Below the pieces are notes generated by a model. The model saw only the letters and a program-made list of their open reading frames with translations. It was not told where the DNA came from and ran no database searches. Shown in pieces: positions 9,753 to 17,447 of a DNA stretch of 64,000 bases. A program made the position numbers and the translations under genes. Location of the stretch: the NCBI RefSeq assembly GCF_028736215.1, contig NZ_CP117883.1, forward strand, positions 1,984,001 through 2,048,000, given 5' to 3'. Source of the DNA: Mucilaginibacter sp. KACC 22773 (GTDB taxonomy: Bacteria > Bacteroidota > Bacteroidia > Sphingobacteriales > Sphingobacteriaceae). The stretch's first letter is position 1; every line of letters starts with the position of its first letter.

Positions 9753-10304
9753 TTATTGCGCGGCACCCGGTACAGTAAGTTGTTGCCGTTTTTTTAGTGC
9801 TGGCTGTTTAAAGTATTCGATGAGTTCCAGGGAGTAAATAACACTGGTGATCTTCCATTTTCCATCTCTTTTTATCAGGCCCAGGTATTTGTTGCCCCAG
9901 TTGGTCATTTTATTATCGGCCCAAAAACTATAATCCAAAGTTACGGATGCAACTGTTCCATCTTCAATAATTTGAATATTATCAAACTTGTCTTCGGTTG
10001 TTTTATAGCTGAACAATGATCTGAAAAAGCCCTTGTAGCTTCCCGAAAAATAATTACTGCCTGCCTTTTTTGCTCCTTTCCGTTCTATTTCTTTGGCTTG
10101 CGATTCGTCTTTAAGGGCGGCACACCAGGTAACAGGGCCATCGTTGAACAAATTGTAAAATGCTGTGGAATCCTTTTCAATTACGCTTTTTATGTAGGTG
10201 TTTATAAGGGTACTTATTTCTTTTTTATTGGCTGTGGTGCGTTGAGCGTGTGATTGCTGTATGGTTATTAATAGTATTAACAAGATGAGTTTTATGGTTT
10301 TCAT
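9753..10304 (-). CDS. Secreted NTF2-like (DUF4440/SnoaL-type) protein
   Basis: A 183-residue protein with an N-terminal signal peptide (MKTIKLILLILLITIQQSHA, cleavage before QR). The rest fits a nuclear-transport-factor-2-like cone fold: a first helix with ISTLINTYIKSVIEKDSTAF, then beta strands ending in GLIKRDGKWKITSVIYS. Such domains bind small molecules or act as accessory domains, and function cannot be told here. It is 62 bases downstream of the tautomerase gene on the same strand and may be the last gene of a unit with the Crp-like regulator. Confidence 0.75.
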   Translation of the reverse strand: MKTIKLILLILLITIQQSHAQRTTANKKEISTLINTYIKSVIEKDSTAFYNLFNDGPVTWCAALKDESQAKEIERKGAKKAGSNYFSGSYKGFFRSLFSYKTTEDKFDNIQIIEDGTVASVTLDYSFWADNKMTNWGNKYLGLIKRDGKWKITSVIYSLELIEYFKQPALKKRQQLTVPGAAQ

Positions 10305-10366
10305 TCCGGGTGATTTTATAAGATTTATAGAGTGACAAATACAGACGAACGGGATAAGACAGGGCG

Positions 10367-10792
10367 TTAAACGCCTGGGCTAACTGTGTTAGGTTTTGTT
10401 TGATTAGTGATGTAGTTATACTCCATAGTTGTGCCGTTGTAGCCGTATGCATCTGCTTTCATTTCCTGGATGGCGGTGTAACTTGCCGGGTGGATATTGC
10501 CAAGAAGCGTAGTTAAGGCAATATGTATAGCATCAATATAATTGGCCTTCTCAATTTTAAGGTTGGATGAGTCGGTAATTTTGATGTCGAGATGAAAGCT
10601 TTTTGCCTGTAATTCGGCCAGGGACAAGGAATTGATAAACCAGAGATAATTCGGAACAAACGATACGACGACTGCCGTAACCTCAGGCTTTTTATTTAAA
10701 ACATCTTTTGTGATTCTGCTGATCTCAGTTGCAAGCTGTTGGGCTAAAGCAGGATCTTCGGGGCCGCTTACTTTTAAATTGATTATTGGCAT
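10367..10792 (-). CDS. Tautomerase family protein
   Basis: A 141-residue cytoplasmic enzyme with Pro directly after the initiator Met (MPIINLKVSG), the hallmark catalytic base of the 4-oxalocrotonate tautomerase/MIF superfamily. It is about twice the length of a canonical 4-OT subunit, which fits the longer cis-CaaD/MSAD-like members with two fused beta-alpha-beta units. A Crp-like regulator starts 46 bases upstream on the same strand, so the pair is probably co-transcribed. The substrate is unknown. Confidence 0.82.
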   Translation of the reverse strand: MPIINLKVSGPEDPALAQQLATEISRITKDVLNKKPEVTAVVVSFVPNYLWFINSLSLAELQAKSFHLDIKITDSSNLKIEKANYIDAIHIALTTLLGNIHPASYTAIQEMKADAYGYNGTTMEYNYITNQTKPNTVSPGV

Positions 10793-10838
10793 ACTTCAAT
10801 GTGATTAATGAAGTACGAAGTTCAGTTTAAAGTATACC

Positions 10839-11414
10839 TTATTTATTGATATATGTTAAGAGTTTGATGCGGCTGAGTGATTCGGGTTTAACACCTAAAT
10901 AAGACGCGATATGGTATTGCGAAACCCGCTGTTCTATCCCCGGATAAAGTGAGTTCAGATTTTCCAGTCGCTGTGATGCCGAATACTTTAAAAACGATGT
11001 TTCCCGCTTACATTTCCTGATAAAGTATGTATCAGAAATATATTTGCCGAGTTTAAGAAAAGCGCTATCCTGGGCAATAAGGTTATTTAGCTTTTGGTAA
11101 CTGATATAATGGATGGTGCAGTCGGTTAGGGCTTCTATATTGCAATTGGTGGCTGTTTGGGTTAAAAAGCTGGTATAAGCACTTACAAAATCATTATCAA
11201 AATAAAAATCATTGTTAAATTCCTCTTCATCGTTCCTTACATACGATCTGAGCGTTCCGGACGATACAAAACCAATAAAATTACATACCGAACCTTCGCT
11301 GATCAAATGCTCCTTTTTCTTTAAGTCTTTTGTTTTCAGCAGCCAACAAAATGTTTCCCAATGATGAATATCCATTCCTAACTTTTGGGTAAATAAAACT
11401 ACTAATTGTTCCAT
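10839..11414 (-). CDS. Crp/Fnr family regulator
   Basis: A 191-residue transcriptional regulator with a cyclic-nucleotide-binding-like N-terminal beta roll (about residues 25-115; FIGFVSSGTLRSYV) and a short C-terminal winged helix (about 145-190; QYHIASYLGVKPESLSRIKL). This short form is common in Bacteroidota, where members often lack the residues for cAMP binding. It precedes the tautomerase gene on the same strand and may regulate it. The ligand is not predictable. Confidence 0.88.
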   Translation of the reverse strand: MEQLVVLFTQKLGMDIHHWETFCWLLKTKDLKKKEHLISEGSVCNFIGFVSSGTLRSYVRNDEEEFNNDFYFDNDFVSAYTSFLTQTATNCNIEALTDCTIHYISYQKLNNLIAQDSAFLKLGKYISDTYFIRKCKRETSFLKYSASQRLENLNSLYPGIEQRVSQYHIASYLGVKPESLSRIKLLTYINK

Positions 11415-11525
11415 TTTACGGCTATTTGAGGGATGGTTTAAAGATAAGTTTAATTTTGCTGCGTTAACATCCTGTCAACTATTATAAAATATGGCTGTGG
11501 TATGGTGCAAATGTTATCAACGGGA

Positions 11526-11888
11526 TTATTCCGCTACCACAATGTTTTTGCGGCCCCAATCGGCCAGCAACTGCATAACATCGTTTAGCGACTGTCCTTT
11601 TTCGGTAAGCGTGTATTCTACCTTCGGTGGTACCTGGGCATATACTTTACGGGTTATAATACCATCGGCTTCCAGTTCTTTTAAATGCCTCGATAAAACT
11701 TTCAACGCTATTCCTGGTATTGTTTTATGTAGCTCGCCAAACCGCTTGGGGCCGGTTATCAAAATCCAGATAATAACGGGTTTCCACTTGCCACCTACAA
11801 TGCCAATAGCCGCCGTTATGGGGCAATCGCAAACCGGGTCGATATATTTTTTATTTATTTCTGCTGTTAACATATTGGTATTTAACAT
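11526..11888 (-). CDS. HxlR family transcriptional regulator
   Basis: A winged-helix regulator of about 120 residues. The family core IVGGKWKPVIIWIL is present after the CDCPITAAIG segment, followed by LKVLSRHLKELEADGII (recognition helix) and VEYTLTEKGQSL. The ATG at 11886-11888 is preferred over a TTG at 11904-11906 because a perfect palindrome ends at 11905 and would otherwise be coding; an ATG five codons further in (11873) is also possible. It is divergent from an SDR gene across a short operator region, and HxlR proteins often control such divergent redox genes. Confidence 0.9.
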   Translation of the reverse strand: MLNTNMLTAEINKKYIDPVCDCPITAAIGIVGGKWKPVIIWILITGPKRFGELHKTIPGIALKVLSRHLKELEADGIITRKVYAQVPPKVEYTLTEKGQSLNDVMQLLADWGRKNIVVAE

Positions 11889-11891
11889 TAG

Positions 11892-11935
11892 TGACAAATT
11901 TGTCAATACTTGACAACTGTGCCATTACTTGACAA
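11892..11935. promoter_or_regulatory. Probable HxlR operator in a divergent promoter
   Basis: The 14-bp perfect palindrome TGACAAATTTGTCA lies at 11892-11905, three bases outside the HxlR start codon. It is followed by two direct copies of TACTTGACAA (11907-11916 and 11926-11935) spaced 19 bases apart, which contain the same TGACAA half site. The arrangement in a 91-base divergent intergenic region fits a regulator that represses itself and the SDR gene. Confidence 0.65.
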
Positions 11936-11979
11936 AAGTAAAGTATTGGCTTAATATTGTTGAAAAAAAGAAAGCTATT

Positions 11980-12576
11980 ATGAAAATAATTATTGTAGGT
12001 GCCACAGGCACAATTGGAAAACACATTACCGAAGCATTGCAAAAGGACAATGAAGTGATAAAGGCCGGATCAAAAAGCGGCGACTTGCAGGTGGATATCT
12101 CTTCGCCCGAATCGATAGAAAACTTTTACAAACAGGCAGGCAAGTTTGATGCCCTGGTTTGCGCAAGCGGAGATGGCCATTTTGGGCCCCTGGGCAGTAT
12201 GAAGGATGCTGATTTCAGGATTGGAGTTAACAGCAAACTGATGGGGCAGGTTAACCTGGTATTGATAGGCCAGCACTACATCAACCCAAAAGGGTCGTTT
12301 ACTTTAACTTCGGGCTCGTTGGCCGAGGATCCGATTGTGTTAGGGGCTAATTTAAGCGCGATGAACGGCGCTATCAACGGTTTTGTGCGCGGAGCAGCGG
12401 TTGAGCTTGAAAACAACGTACGCATAAATGTTGTGGCACCTGATGTGGTAGAAGAATCGCCGGCCTATTTCCCATATTTTCATGGGCATATCCCGGTGAG
12501 CATGCACCGGGTAACGCAGGCGTACCTAAAAAGCGTACTGGGCAGCCAAACGGGGCAAGTTTATAAAGTATTGTAA
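11980..12576 (+). CDS. Short-chain dehydrogenase/reductase
   Basis: A cytoplasmic oxidoreductase of 198 residues starting at the ATG 11980, chosen because the Rossmann motif IIIVGATGTIGKHI begins at residue 3. Conserved parts are ASGDGHFGPLG (NAG-equivalent region), SGSLAEDP (active-site Ser region) and RINVVAPDVVEESP. The usual YxxxK is replaced by NLSAMNGAINGFV, as in a subgroup of short SDRs related to the YbjT/YtfG-like annotation group. It is shorter than the usual 250 residues. Control by the divergent HxlR regulator is likely. Confidence 0.85.
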   Translation: MKIIIVGATGTIGKHITEALQKDNEVIKAGSKSGDLQVDISSPESIENFYKQAGKFDALVCASGDGHFGPLGSMKDADFRIGVNSKLMGQVNLVLIGQHYINPKGSFTLTSGSLAEDPIVLGANLSAMNGAINGFVRGAAVELENNVRINVVAPDVVEESPAYFPYFHGHIPVSMHRVTQAYLKSVLGSQTGQVYKVL

Positions 12577-12600
12577 TGGGCGGTAGCGTTGTTTATGAAT

Positions 12601-12654
12601 AAATGCATTTGGCCTGCGGCTGGCTGAAATACCAGCCCCGGGCCGAACGCATTT
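12601..12654. repeat. Long imperfect hairpin (23-base arms)
   Basis: Arms at 12601-12623 and 12632-12654 pair with four mismatches around an 8-base loop. The arms carry AAATGC at the base and GGCTGG next to the loop. It follows the SDR gene and could be a terminator-like or REP-like structure; no T-run follows it. The rest of 12577-12750 shows nothing else. Confidence 0.75.
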
Positions 12655-12750
12655 GTGCAAAATTGCAATCCCTGAGATACACACCTAATGGTATTGTTAC
12701 AAATATTAAGCGCTATGTTTTATACATTGTGCCCATAAACCAGTTCCATT

Positions 12751-13809
12751 ATGTTGTTTAAAACCAGGATACTTTACCCAGCCATTGTGTTGTGGTTGTG
12801 CTCACTTGCTTCATTCGCCCAGCAAATAAATTATCCGCCTGCTGATAAGGTTGCAGCCGATTTTAAAAAGCTGCTTGAAAGGCCGCGTGTTTCGTTAAAT
12901 CCCGCTTTTGAAGTAACCAAATCAGATTCGGTTATCATTGAGCATGGTTTTATTTACAGCGAAAAAAATGAAAGGGTACCCATGCTTATTTACAAGCCGG
13001 TTACCGGAACCGGACCGTACCCGGCGGTTATTTTTTTACATGGCACCGGCGGCCGCAAAGAGGATAACAAGAAAATATTGTACCAGTTGGCCAAACGCGG
13101 CATCATGGGCGTGGCCGTTGACGCCCGCTTTCATGGCGAACGTATTGCCGGCGGCGCACATGGCTCAACAGAGTATGTGGCAGCCGCTACCGCGGCCTGG
13201 GAAAATAAGGACAAAGCCCGCCAAACTCACCCATTTTTGTTTGATACCGCTTTTGACCTTTGGCGGGTAACCGATTACCTGGCGAGCCGGCCAGATGTTG
13301 ATGCAAACCGTATTGGCATGGGCGGTATATCTATGGGCGGCATCGAAACGTGGCTTGCTGCATCGGCTGATACGCGGATAAAAGTAATTGTGCTGGATAT
13401 TTCGGTACAAAGCTTCAAATGGTCGTTAGATAATGATAAATGGCAGGCGCGGGCCGGTACTATCCAGGGCGCTCACTTGCAAGCTGCTAAAGATCTTGGT
13501 GACTCCGTTTTAAATAAACGGAACGTAAAGGCGGTATGGGATAAATTGCTGCCCAATATTACCGGCGAATTTGACTGCCCCTCCATGCTTCGGCTAATGG
13601 CGCCGCGAGCGCTGCTGATTGTGGGTACCGAAAATGACCCGAATTGCCCATTACCCGGTGCAAACATCGCCTATGCATCGGCCATGCAGTCCTATGCCTC
13701 CAAAAAAGCTACTGATAAAATTAATCGCGATGTAACGCCGAAGCTTTTTCATACATCTACGCCGGAACATTTTAAAATGACGCTGGATTGGTTTAGTAAA
13801 TGGTTGTAG
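12751..13809 (+). CDS. Secreted alpha/beta hydrolase (dienelactone hydrolase/acetyl-xylan-esterase-like)
   Basis: A 352-residue exported hydrolase with signal peptide MLFKTRILYPAIVLWLCSL and cleavage near SFAQ. The alpha/beta hydrolase core begins at PAVIFLHGTGG (oxyanion region), with the nucleophile elbow GGISMGGIE, a probable acid in VGTENDPNCPLPG and a histidine in TPEHFKMTL. It is likely periplasmic or secreted and acts on an ester, possibly of a polysaccharide decoration; the substrate is inferred only from family resemblance. It is monocistronic, with a convergent hypothetical gene 24 bases after it. Confidence 0.82.
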   Translation: MLFKTRILYPAIVLWLCSLASFAQQINYPPADKVAADFKKLLERPRVSLNPAFEVTKSDSVIIEHGFIYSEKNERVPMLIYKPVTGTGPYPAVIFLHGTGGRKEDNKKILYQLAKRGIMGVAVDARFHGERIAGGAHGSTEYVAAATAAWENKDKARQTHPFLFDTAFDLWRVTDYLASRPDVDANRIGMGGISMGGIETWLAASADTRIKVIVLDISVQSFKWSLDNDKWQARAGTIQGAHLQAAKDLGDSVLNKRNVKAVWDKLLPNITGEFDCPSMLRLMAPRALLIVGTENDPNCPLPGANIAYASAMQSYASKKATDKINRDVTPKLFHTSTPEHFKMTLDWFSKWL

Positions 13810-13833
13810 GTTGGTAATTCTATCAGTGTCGCT

Positions 13834-15444
13834 TTAGGGCGTTGTTGCATCAAAATTCAGCAAATTATTTTTTACTGCATAAATGTGCTGTTCATCCGTC
13901 AGGTAAATGACGGTGTCTTCATATTTAAGCTGGTAAAAATTGCCCGGTAAATTATTATCCCGCCCCAGGCTTTTCATTAATAAAGTAAACTGGGTGTCGG
14001 GCCATCCGTATTTGGTGTGGAACGTATAAGAATGAGTTTTACCTTTAAATACATATTGTAATTTATAACCGCCGGTTACCTTTTTTTCGGTAATTCCTGT
14101 CGGATTAAATGCGCCGTGGGTAATCTCTGCAAAGTGGTTTAGTATGCTGGTATATGGAGTACGCGGTTCCATCGATGCGGTATGCAGCGGGTAAAGCACA
14201 TGCGGAAAATTGGACAGAAGATTGTTTATCGAAAACCAATTGTCTGCTTTGGCGTCATCAACTGCTTTTTCTATTTCAAGTTGTGAAAGGTGGGCAAAAA
14301 GGCCGATCTTTTTCCACTCTGCAATGGTGCTGTCTACTCTGCCCGATGTAAGGGTATTGTCGTAGCTGTCCATACTTACCATCATATATCGCATACAAGG
14401 ATTGTTCATAAATATTTCGGCTTGATCTCCAGTCAGCGCAATAACTGCCAAATACCTCAAATTGTCTTCGGCGAAACTACCGTCGCTAAACATGATATTA
14501 TGTAACCGGAACGGCGATTGCTGGTCGGCCAAAACTTTATTGAAGATGCGGAAAAAAAGTTTTACAAAGATTTCTTCAGGTTGCAGTTTAGCTTGCCGGG
14601 CACCGTAATCAAATGTATCGCTCGTATATTTGTAAATACGGCCGTTGCAGGTTAAGCTCACTTTGAATTTTATTTCAGGTATACCCTCTGGCATCGAAGT
14701 CCGGTCTGTATCGCGTGTTGTGGTGTAACTAAAATTGGTAAAATTAAGCCCCGGCATTACGGATGATATATCGCGATGAAGCTGCTCCATCCAAAGATGA
14801 GGTTCGTCCGGATACTTTTTAAGATCGAGCGTTTTGCCACGTTTGCAATAGCGGTTTAATTCGTTACCCGATTCTATAACACCATTTTTAATATCGTTTT
14901 GGAGCTGTGTAAATGACGAATCGCTTACAATACCGGTTTTATGCAATTGTTCGGCAACCGGTAACAATTTGCCTGGCGTCAGCCACTCCAGTCTTGAACT
15001 CATTTCTGCCAAGCTGCCAACCATCTGTACATCCATCAAATAACTATTACTGTCTATACTTTTTAGCGTACGCGTATAAACTTTATCGGTTAGCAAACCT
15101 GCCTTCCTGATATTATTCAAAAGCAGGCGAAGAGAAGTATTAATGCTGTCCTGGCTTGTTTTATTGACAAAGGTATTTCTATAAGAAACAAAAACGCTGC
15201 CTACTTTATGCGAACTTATATGGAATATTTTTTGCAGTATGATACTTTGCAAACCCCAAAGAATAGCCACGCGAGAAGAAGCGTAGCCCTTATGTCTGCT
15301 GATCTCCTTGTTCAGCACCGGTCGCTGTTTGACGGTTATAATCCGGTATTTAATAAGGCTGTCAATAGCCGCGGTTGGCGACTGCCCCCAAACTTGGTTA
15401 AACAAACTGCAAAAAATGATCAGGGTGATAAGGTAACGTTTCAT
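13834..15444 (-). CDS. Secreted protein of unknown function
   Basis: A 536-residue protein that I do not recognise. The ATG at 15442-15444 is chosen because it starts a clear signal peptide (MKRYLITLIIFCSLFNQVWG, cleavage before QS); an upstream ATG at 15471 would add a short hydrophobic stretch. No transmembrane helix follows. The protein is rich in alternating charged and aromatic residues with several short helices (LSQLEIEKAVDDAKADNWF), suggesting a globular periplasmic protein. It converges with the hydrolase gene at 12751 and lies downstream of a hairpin-rich gap and a dienelactone hydrolase on the same strand. Confidence 0.65.
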   Translation of the reverse strand: MKRYLITLIIFCSLFNQVWGQSPTAAIDSLIKYRIITVKQRPVLNKEISRHKGYASSRVAILWGLQSIILQKIFHISSHKVGSVFVSYRNTFVNKTSQDSINTSLRLLLNNIRKAGLLTDKVYTRTLKSIDSNSYLMDVQMVGSLAEMSSRLEWLTPGKLLPVAEQLHKTGIVSDSSFTQLQNDIKNGVIESGNELNRYCKRGKTLDLKKYPDEPHLWMEQLHRDISSVMPGLNFTNFSYTTTRDTDRTSMPEGIPEIKFKVSLTCNGRIYKYTSDTFDYGARQAKLQPEEIFVKLFFRIFNKVLADQQSPFRLHNIMFSDGSFAEDNLRYLAVIALTGDQAEIFMNNPCMRYMMVSMDSYDNTLTSGRVDSTIAEWKKIGLFAHLSQLEIEKAVDDAKADNWFSINNLLSNFPHVLYPLHTASMEPRTPYTSILNHFAEITHGAFNPTGITEKKVTGGYKLQYVFKGKTHSYTFHTKYGWPDTQFTLLMKSLGRDNNLPGNFYQLKYEDTVIYLTDEQHIYAVKNNLLNFDATTP

Positions 15445-15522
15445 AACAGGCATGAAGATAAACATTATCACGGGATTTATTTAATATTTAGTTCCCCGCC
15501 CGCTCCCGATTCGCCGAATCGG

Positions 15523-15683
15523 ATGATTATGCCTGTAGTTTGTAACTACAGCAATCATGTCATTTAATCTCGATAATAATGAGCCAATTGGTTACATAAC
15601 TATTGTAGCCATTGGCTGGCTTAAGGCATTTCTGTAGTTGCTAACTACAGAAATAGCAGTTCGAAGGGATACTTCGAACTGCT
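15523..15683. repeat. Three hairpins, two of them perfect and adjacent
   Basis: A stem with CTGTAGTT/AACTACAG (about 15534-15552) is enclosed by ATGATT/AATCAT. A perfect 12-bp stem follows at 15628-15654 (ATTTCTGTAGTT, loop GCT), and directly next to it another perfect 12-bp stem at 15655-15683 (AGCAGTTCGAAG, loop GGATA). They lie between two genes on the minus strand (15445-15733). A related stem with GTTCGAAGTC is found at 63213-63235, so the core TTCGAAG is a dispersed element. Confidence 0.85.
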
Positions 15684-15733
15684 TCGGCCAAGGCATAGTT
15701 TCTTAAGACTTCGACCTGTGTTCCCGATCAACC

Positions 15734-16621
15734 CTATTTCAACTGCTCTCCAAAAAAATCAATAGTACGCTTCCAGGCCAGTTCGGCGGCGGCTTTATCA
15801 TACCGGGGGGTGGTGTCGTTATGAAAGCCATGGTTTACGTTTTGGTAAATAAATGTCTGGTACTTTTTGCCGTTCTCTTTTAGCGCCGCCTCATAGGCCG
15901 GCCAGCCCTCGGTAATCCTGGTATCCAACGAGGCATAATGCAGCATCAGCGGCGCATTAATTTTAGGTACATCTGCAGCAGCGGGCTGGGCACCGTAAAA
16001 AGGGACGGCAGCTGCCAAATCGGGCACGCGTACAGCCATGGTATTGGCAATACCTCCGCCGAAACAAAAACCTACCACACCTACCTTGCCGTTACAATCT
16101 TTATGGTTTTTAAGGTAATTGAAAGCTGCTATAAAGTCTTCTTCCATTTCGCCTTTATCGCGCTTGCTTTGCAGGGCACGGCCGGCATCGTCATTGCCCG
16201 GATAGCCGCCCAGCGGTGTAAGTGCATCTGGGGCGAGTGAAATAAAGCCCGCCAGGGAGGCCCTTCGGCCTACATCTTCAATATAGGGGTTTAAGCCGCG
16301 GTTTTCATGAACTACAATGATCCCCCCAAGCTTATTCTTAGCCTCAGCCGGTTTTGATAGCAAGCCTTTTATTGTCCCGCCGCCTTTTGGCGATGGATAA
16401 TTGATATATCCTGATGTTAAGCGTGGATCATCGGGTTTAATTTGCACGTTGCCCTGGTAGTCGGGCATCAGGAAACTCATCAGGGCGGGTACAGTTAAGC
16501 CGCCAACTGCATAAAGCGAAAGCCTTTGCACAAAATCGCGTCGGTTAAGCCGGTTGTGTGCATAATCGTCATACAGGTCGAACACCTCCTGTTTAATGTC
16601 GTCTTTGTTTATCTGGCTCAT
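15734..16621 (-). CDS. Dienelactone hydrolase family protein with Tat-like leader
   Basis: A 295-residue alpha/beta hydrolase. The core shows [20 protein letters not shown] (oxyanion/Glu region), the cysteine nucleophile elbow GFCFGGG, an Asp in YASLDTRI and His in NVNHGFHND, so the Cys-Asp-His triad of dienelactone hydrolase is complete. The N-terminus carries [17 protein letters not shown], an RR-type Tat-like signal about 27 residues in, suggesting export of a folded enzyme. Homologues are often annotated as carboxymethylenebutenolidase, but the true substrate is unknown. The gene is alone on its strand between hairpins and a terminator region. Confidence 0.88.
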   Translation of the reverse strand: MSQINKDDIKQEVFDLYDDYAHNRLNRRDFVQRLSLYAVGGLTVPALMSFLMPDYQGNVQIKPDDPRLTSGYINYPSPKGGGTIKGLLSKPAEAKNKLGGIIVVHENRGLNPYIEDVGRRASLAGFISLAPDALTPLGGYPGNDDAGRALQSKRDKGEMEEDFIAAFNYLKNHKDCNGKVGVVGFCFGGGIANTMAVRVPDLAAAVPFYGAQPAAADVPKINAPLMLHYASLDTRITEGWPAYEAALKENGKKYQTFIYQNVNHGFHNDTTPRYDKAAAELAWKRTIDFFGEQLK

Positions 16622-16865
16622 AAAAAGGTTTTAGTCAAATTTAGCAATTCGGGGTAATGGGTTTGTTATTCAATTGGCAACAGCTTTGCTACGTACAGAT
16701 GTTTTAATTATTTTGAGATATATAGTACGGACGAAGCCGATAGTAGGAAATAAGTTTAGCCCGATGCTGAGTAGTGAGGTGAAAAATATAAATTGTTGCT
16801 GTGAAGGTTGCTTATGCAGTATTAGTAACCATTCGCAAAAATACGGGAAGCAATGTAAATTATAA

Positions 16866-16908
16866 ACACAAAAAGCCCGTTGGCTTAAGTTCAACAGGCT
16901 TTTTGTGT
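16866..16908. terminator. Bidirectional Rho-independent terminator
   Basis: The sequence ACACAAAAAGCC...GTTG pairs with CAAC...GGCTTTTTGTGT around a short loop with CTTAAG, giving a stem flanked by A and T runs that works in both directions. It lies seven bases beyond the stop of the small minus-strand gene at 16916-17044. Confidence 0.85.
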
Positions 16909-16915
16909 GGCGCGT

Positions 16916-17044
16916 TTATAGCAAAGGCTTTCTCTTGTACCTTTTGGCAAGGATTTTTGCAGCCTCGGTCTTTTCCTGTTTGATAGTTTTAGGGTCGCGC
17001 ATTTCTTTGGTGGCCTCGTTCTTTTCTTTTTCCCTGGTTTCCAT
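16916..17044 (-). CDS. Small basic protein (42 residues)
   Basis: A short reading frame starting METREKEKNEATKEM and ending KRYKRKPLL. It is made almost only of charged residues (Lys, Arg, Glu) and is predicted to be helical. No family is recognised. Support comes from its ATG, the immediate terminator after its stop and absence of any competing gene. It might bind nucleic acid or ribosomes, but this is only inferred from its charge. Confidence 0.5.
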   Translation of the reverse strand: METREKEKNEATKEMRDPKTIKQEKTEAAKILAKRYKRKPLL

Positions 17045-17447
17045 GGTGCAGTGTTTTAATTGTTATTAAGATAAGTTTCTTTTAGGTTAATTTGTTTTGA
17101 TTTTTGAGTATTATAATGTCATTTTAATATCAAAAACAGAAACGTTTTTAATTTATTAGACTGTTTTTTTGCTTCAATCTATATATTACACGAATGTATT
17201 AAATATATAGTTAATAAAGAAGAGAAATAAATAAAAAAATAGGGCTAACTAATTATGGATGTGTAGATTACAGATATGTTGATTTTAGATGTGAAAATTG
17301 CTATCTGAGTTCAGACACCATCTGCACATCTTAAATCTGAAATTTGCACATCTGAAACCTCATTGTTAGTATTTCTATGCTAATCTTACTTTCCCCTTTC
17401 GGCACAAAACCTTAATTTCGCTGTTTCAAGAAAAAGAGGAAAAGATT
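17045..17447. other. 403-base intergenic region with degenerate heptad repeats
   Basis: AT-rich DNA without a convincing gene. From about 17258 to 17368 it contains loosely 7-base-periodic units (AGATTAC, AGATATG, TTGATTT on the left; ACATCTT, AAATCTG, AAATTTG on the right), where the right half resembles the reverse complement of the left half. The helicase leader follows. Confidence 0.6.

Noticed and set aside
11904..11906. TTG start for the HxlR regulator
   Set aside because: It would make the palindromic operator coding, and an ATG six codons later gives the normal family length.
15655..15683. tRNA T-arm because of GTTCGAAG
   Set aside because: The segment is part of a perfect 12-bp hairpin; no acceptor stem or anticodon arm is present around it.
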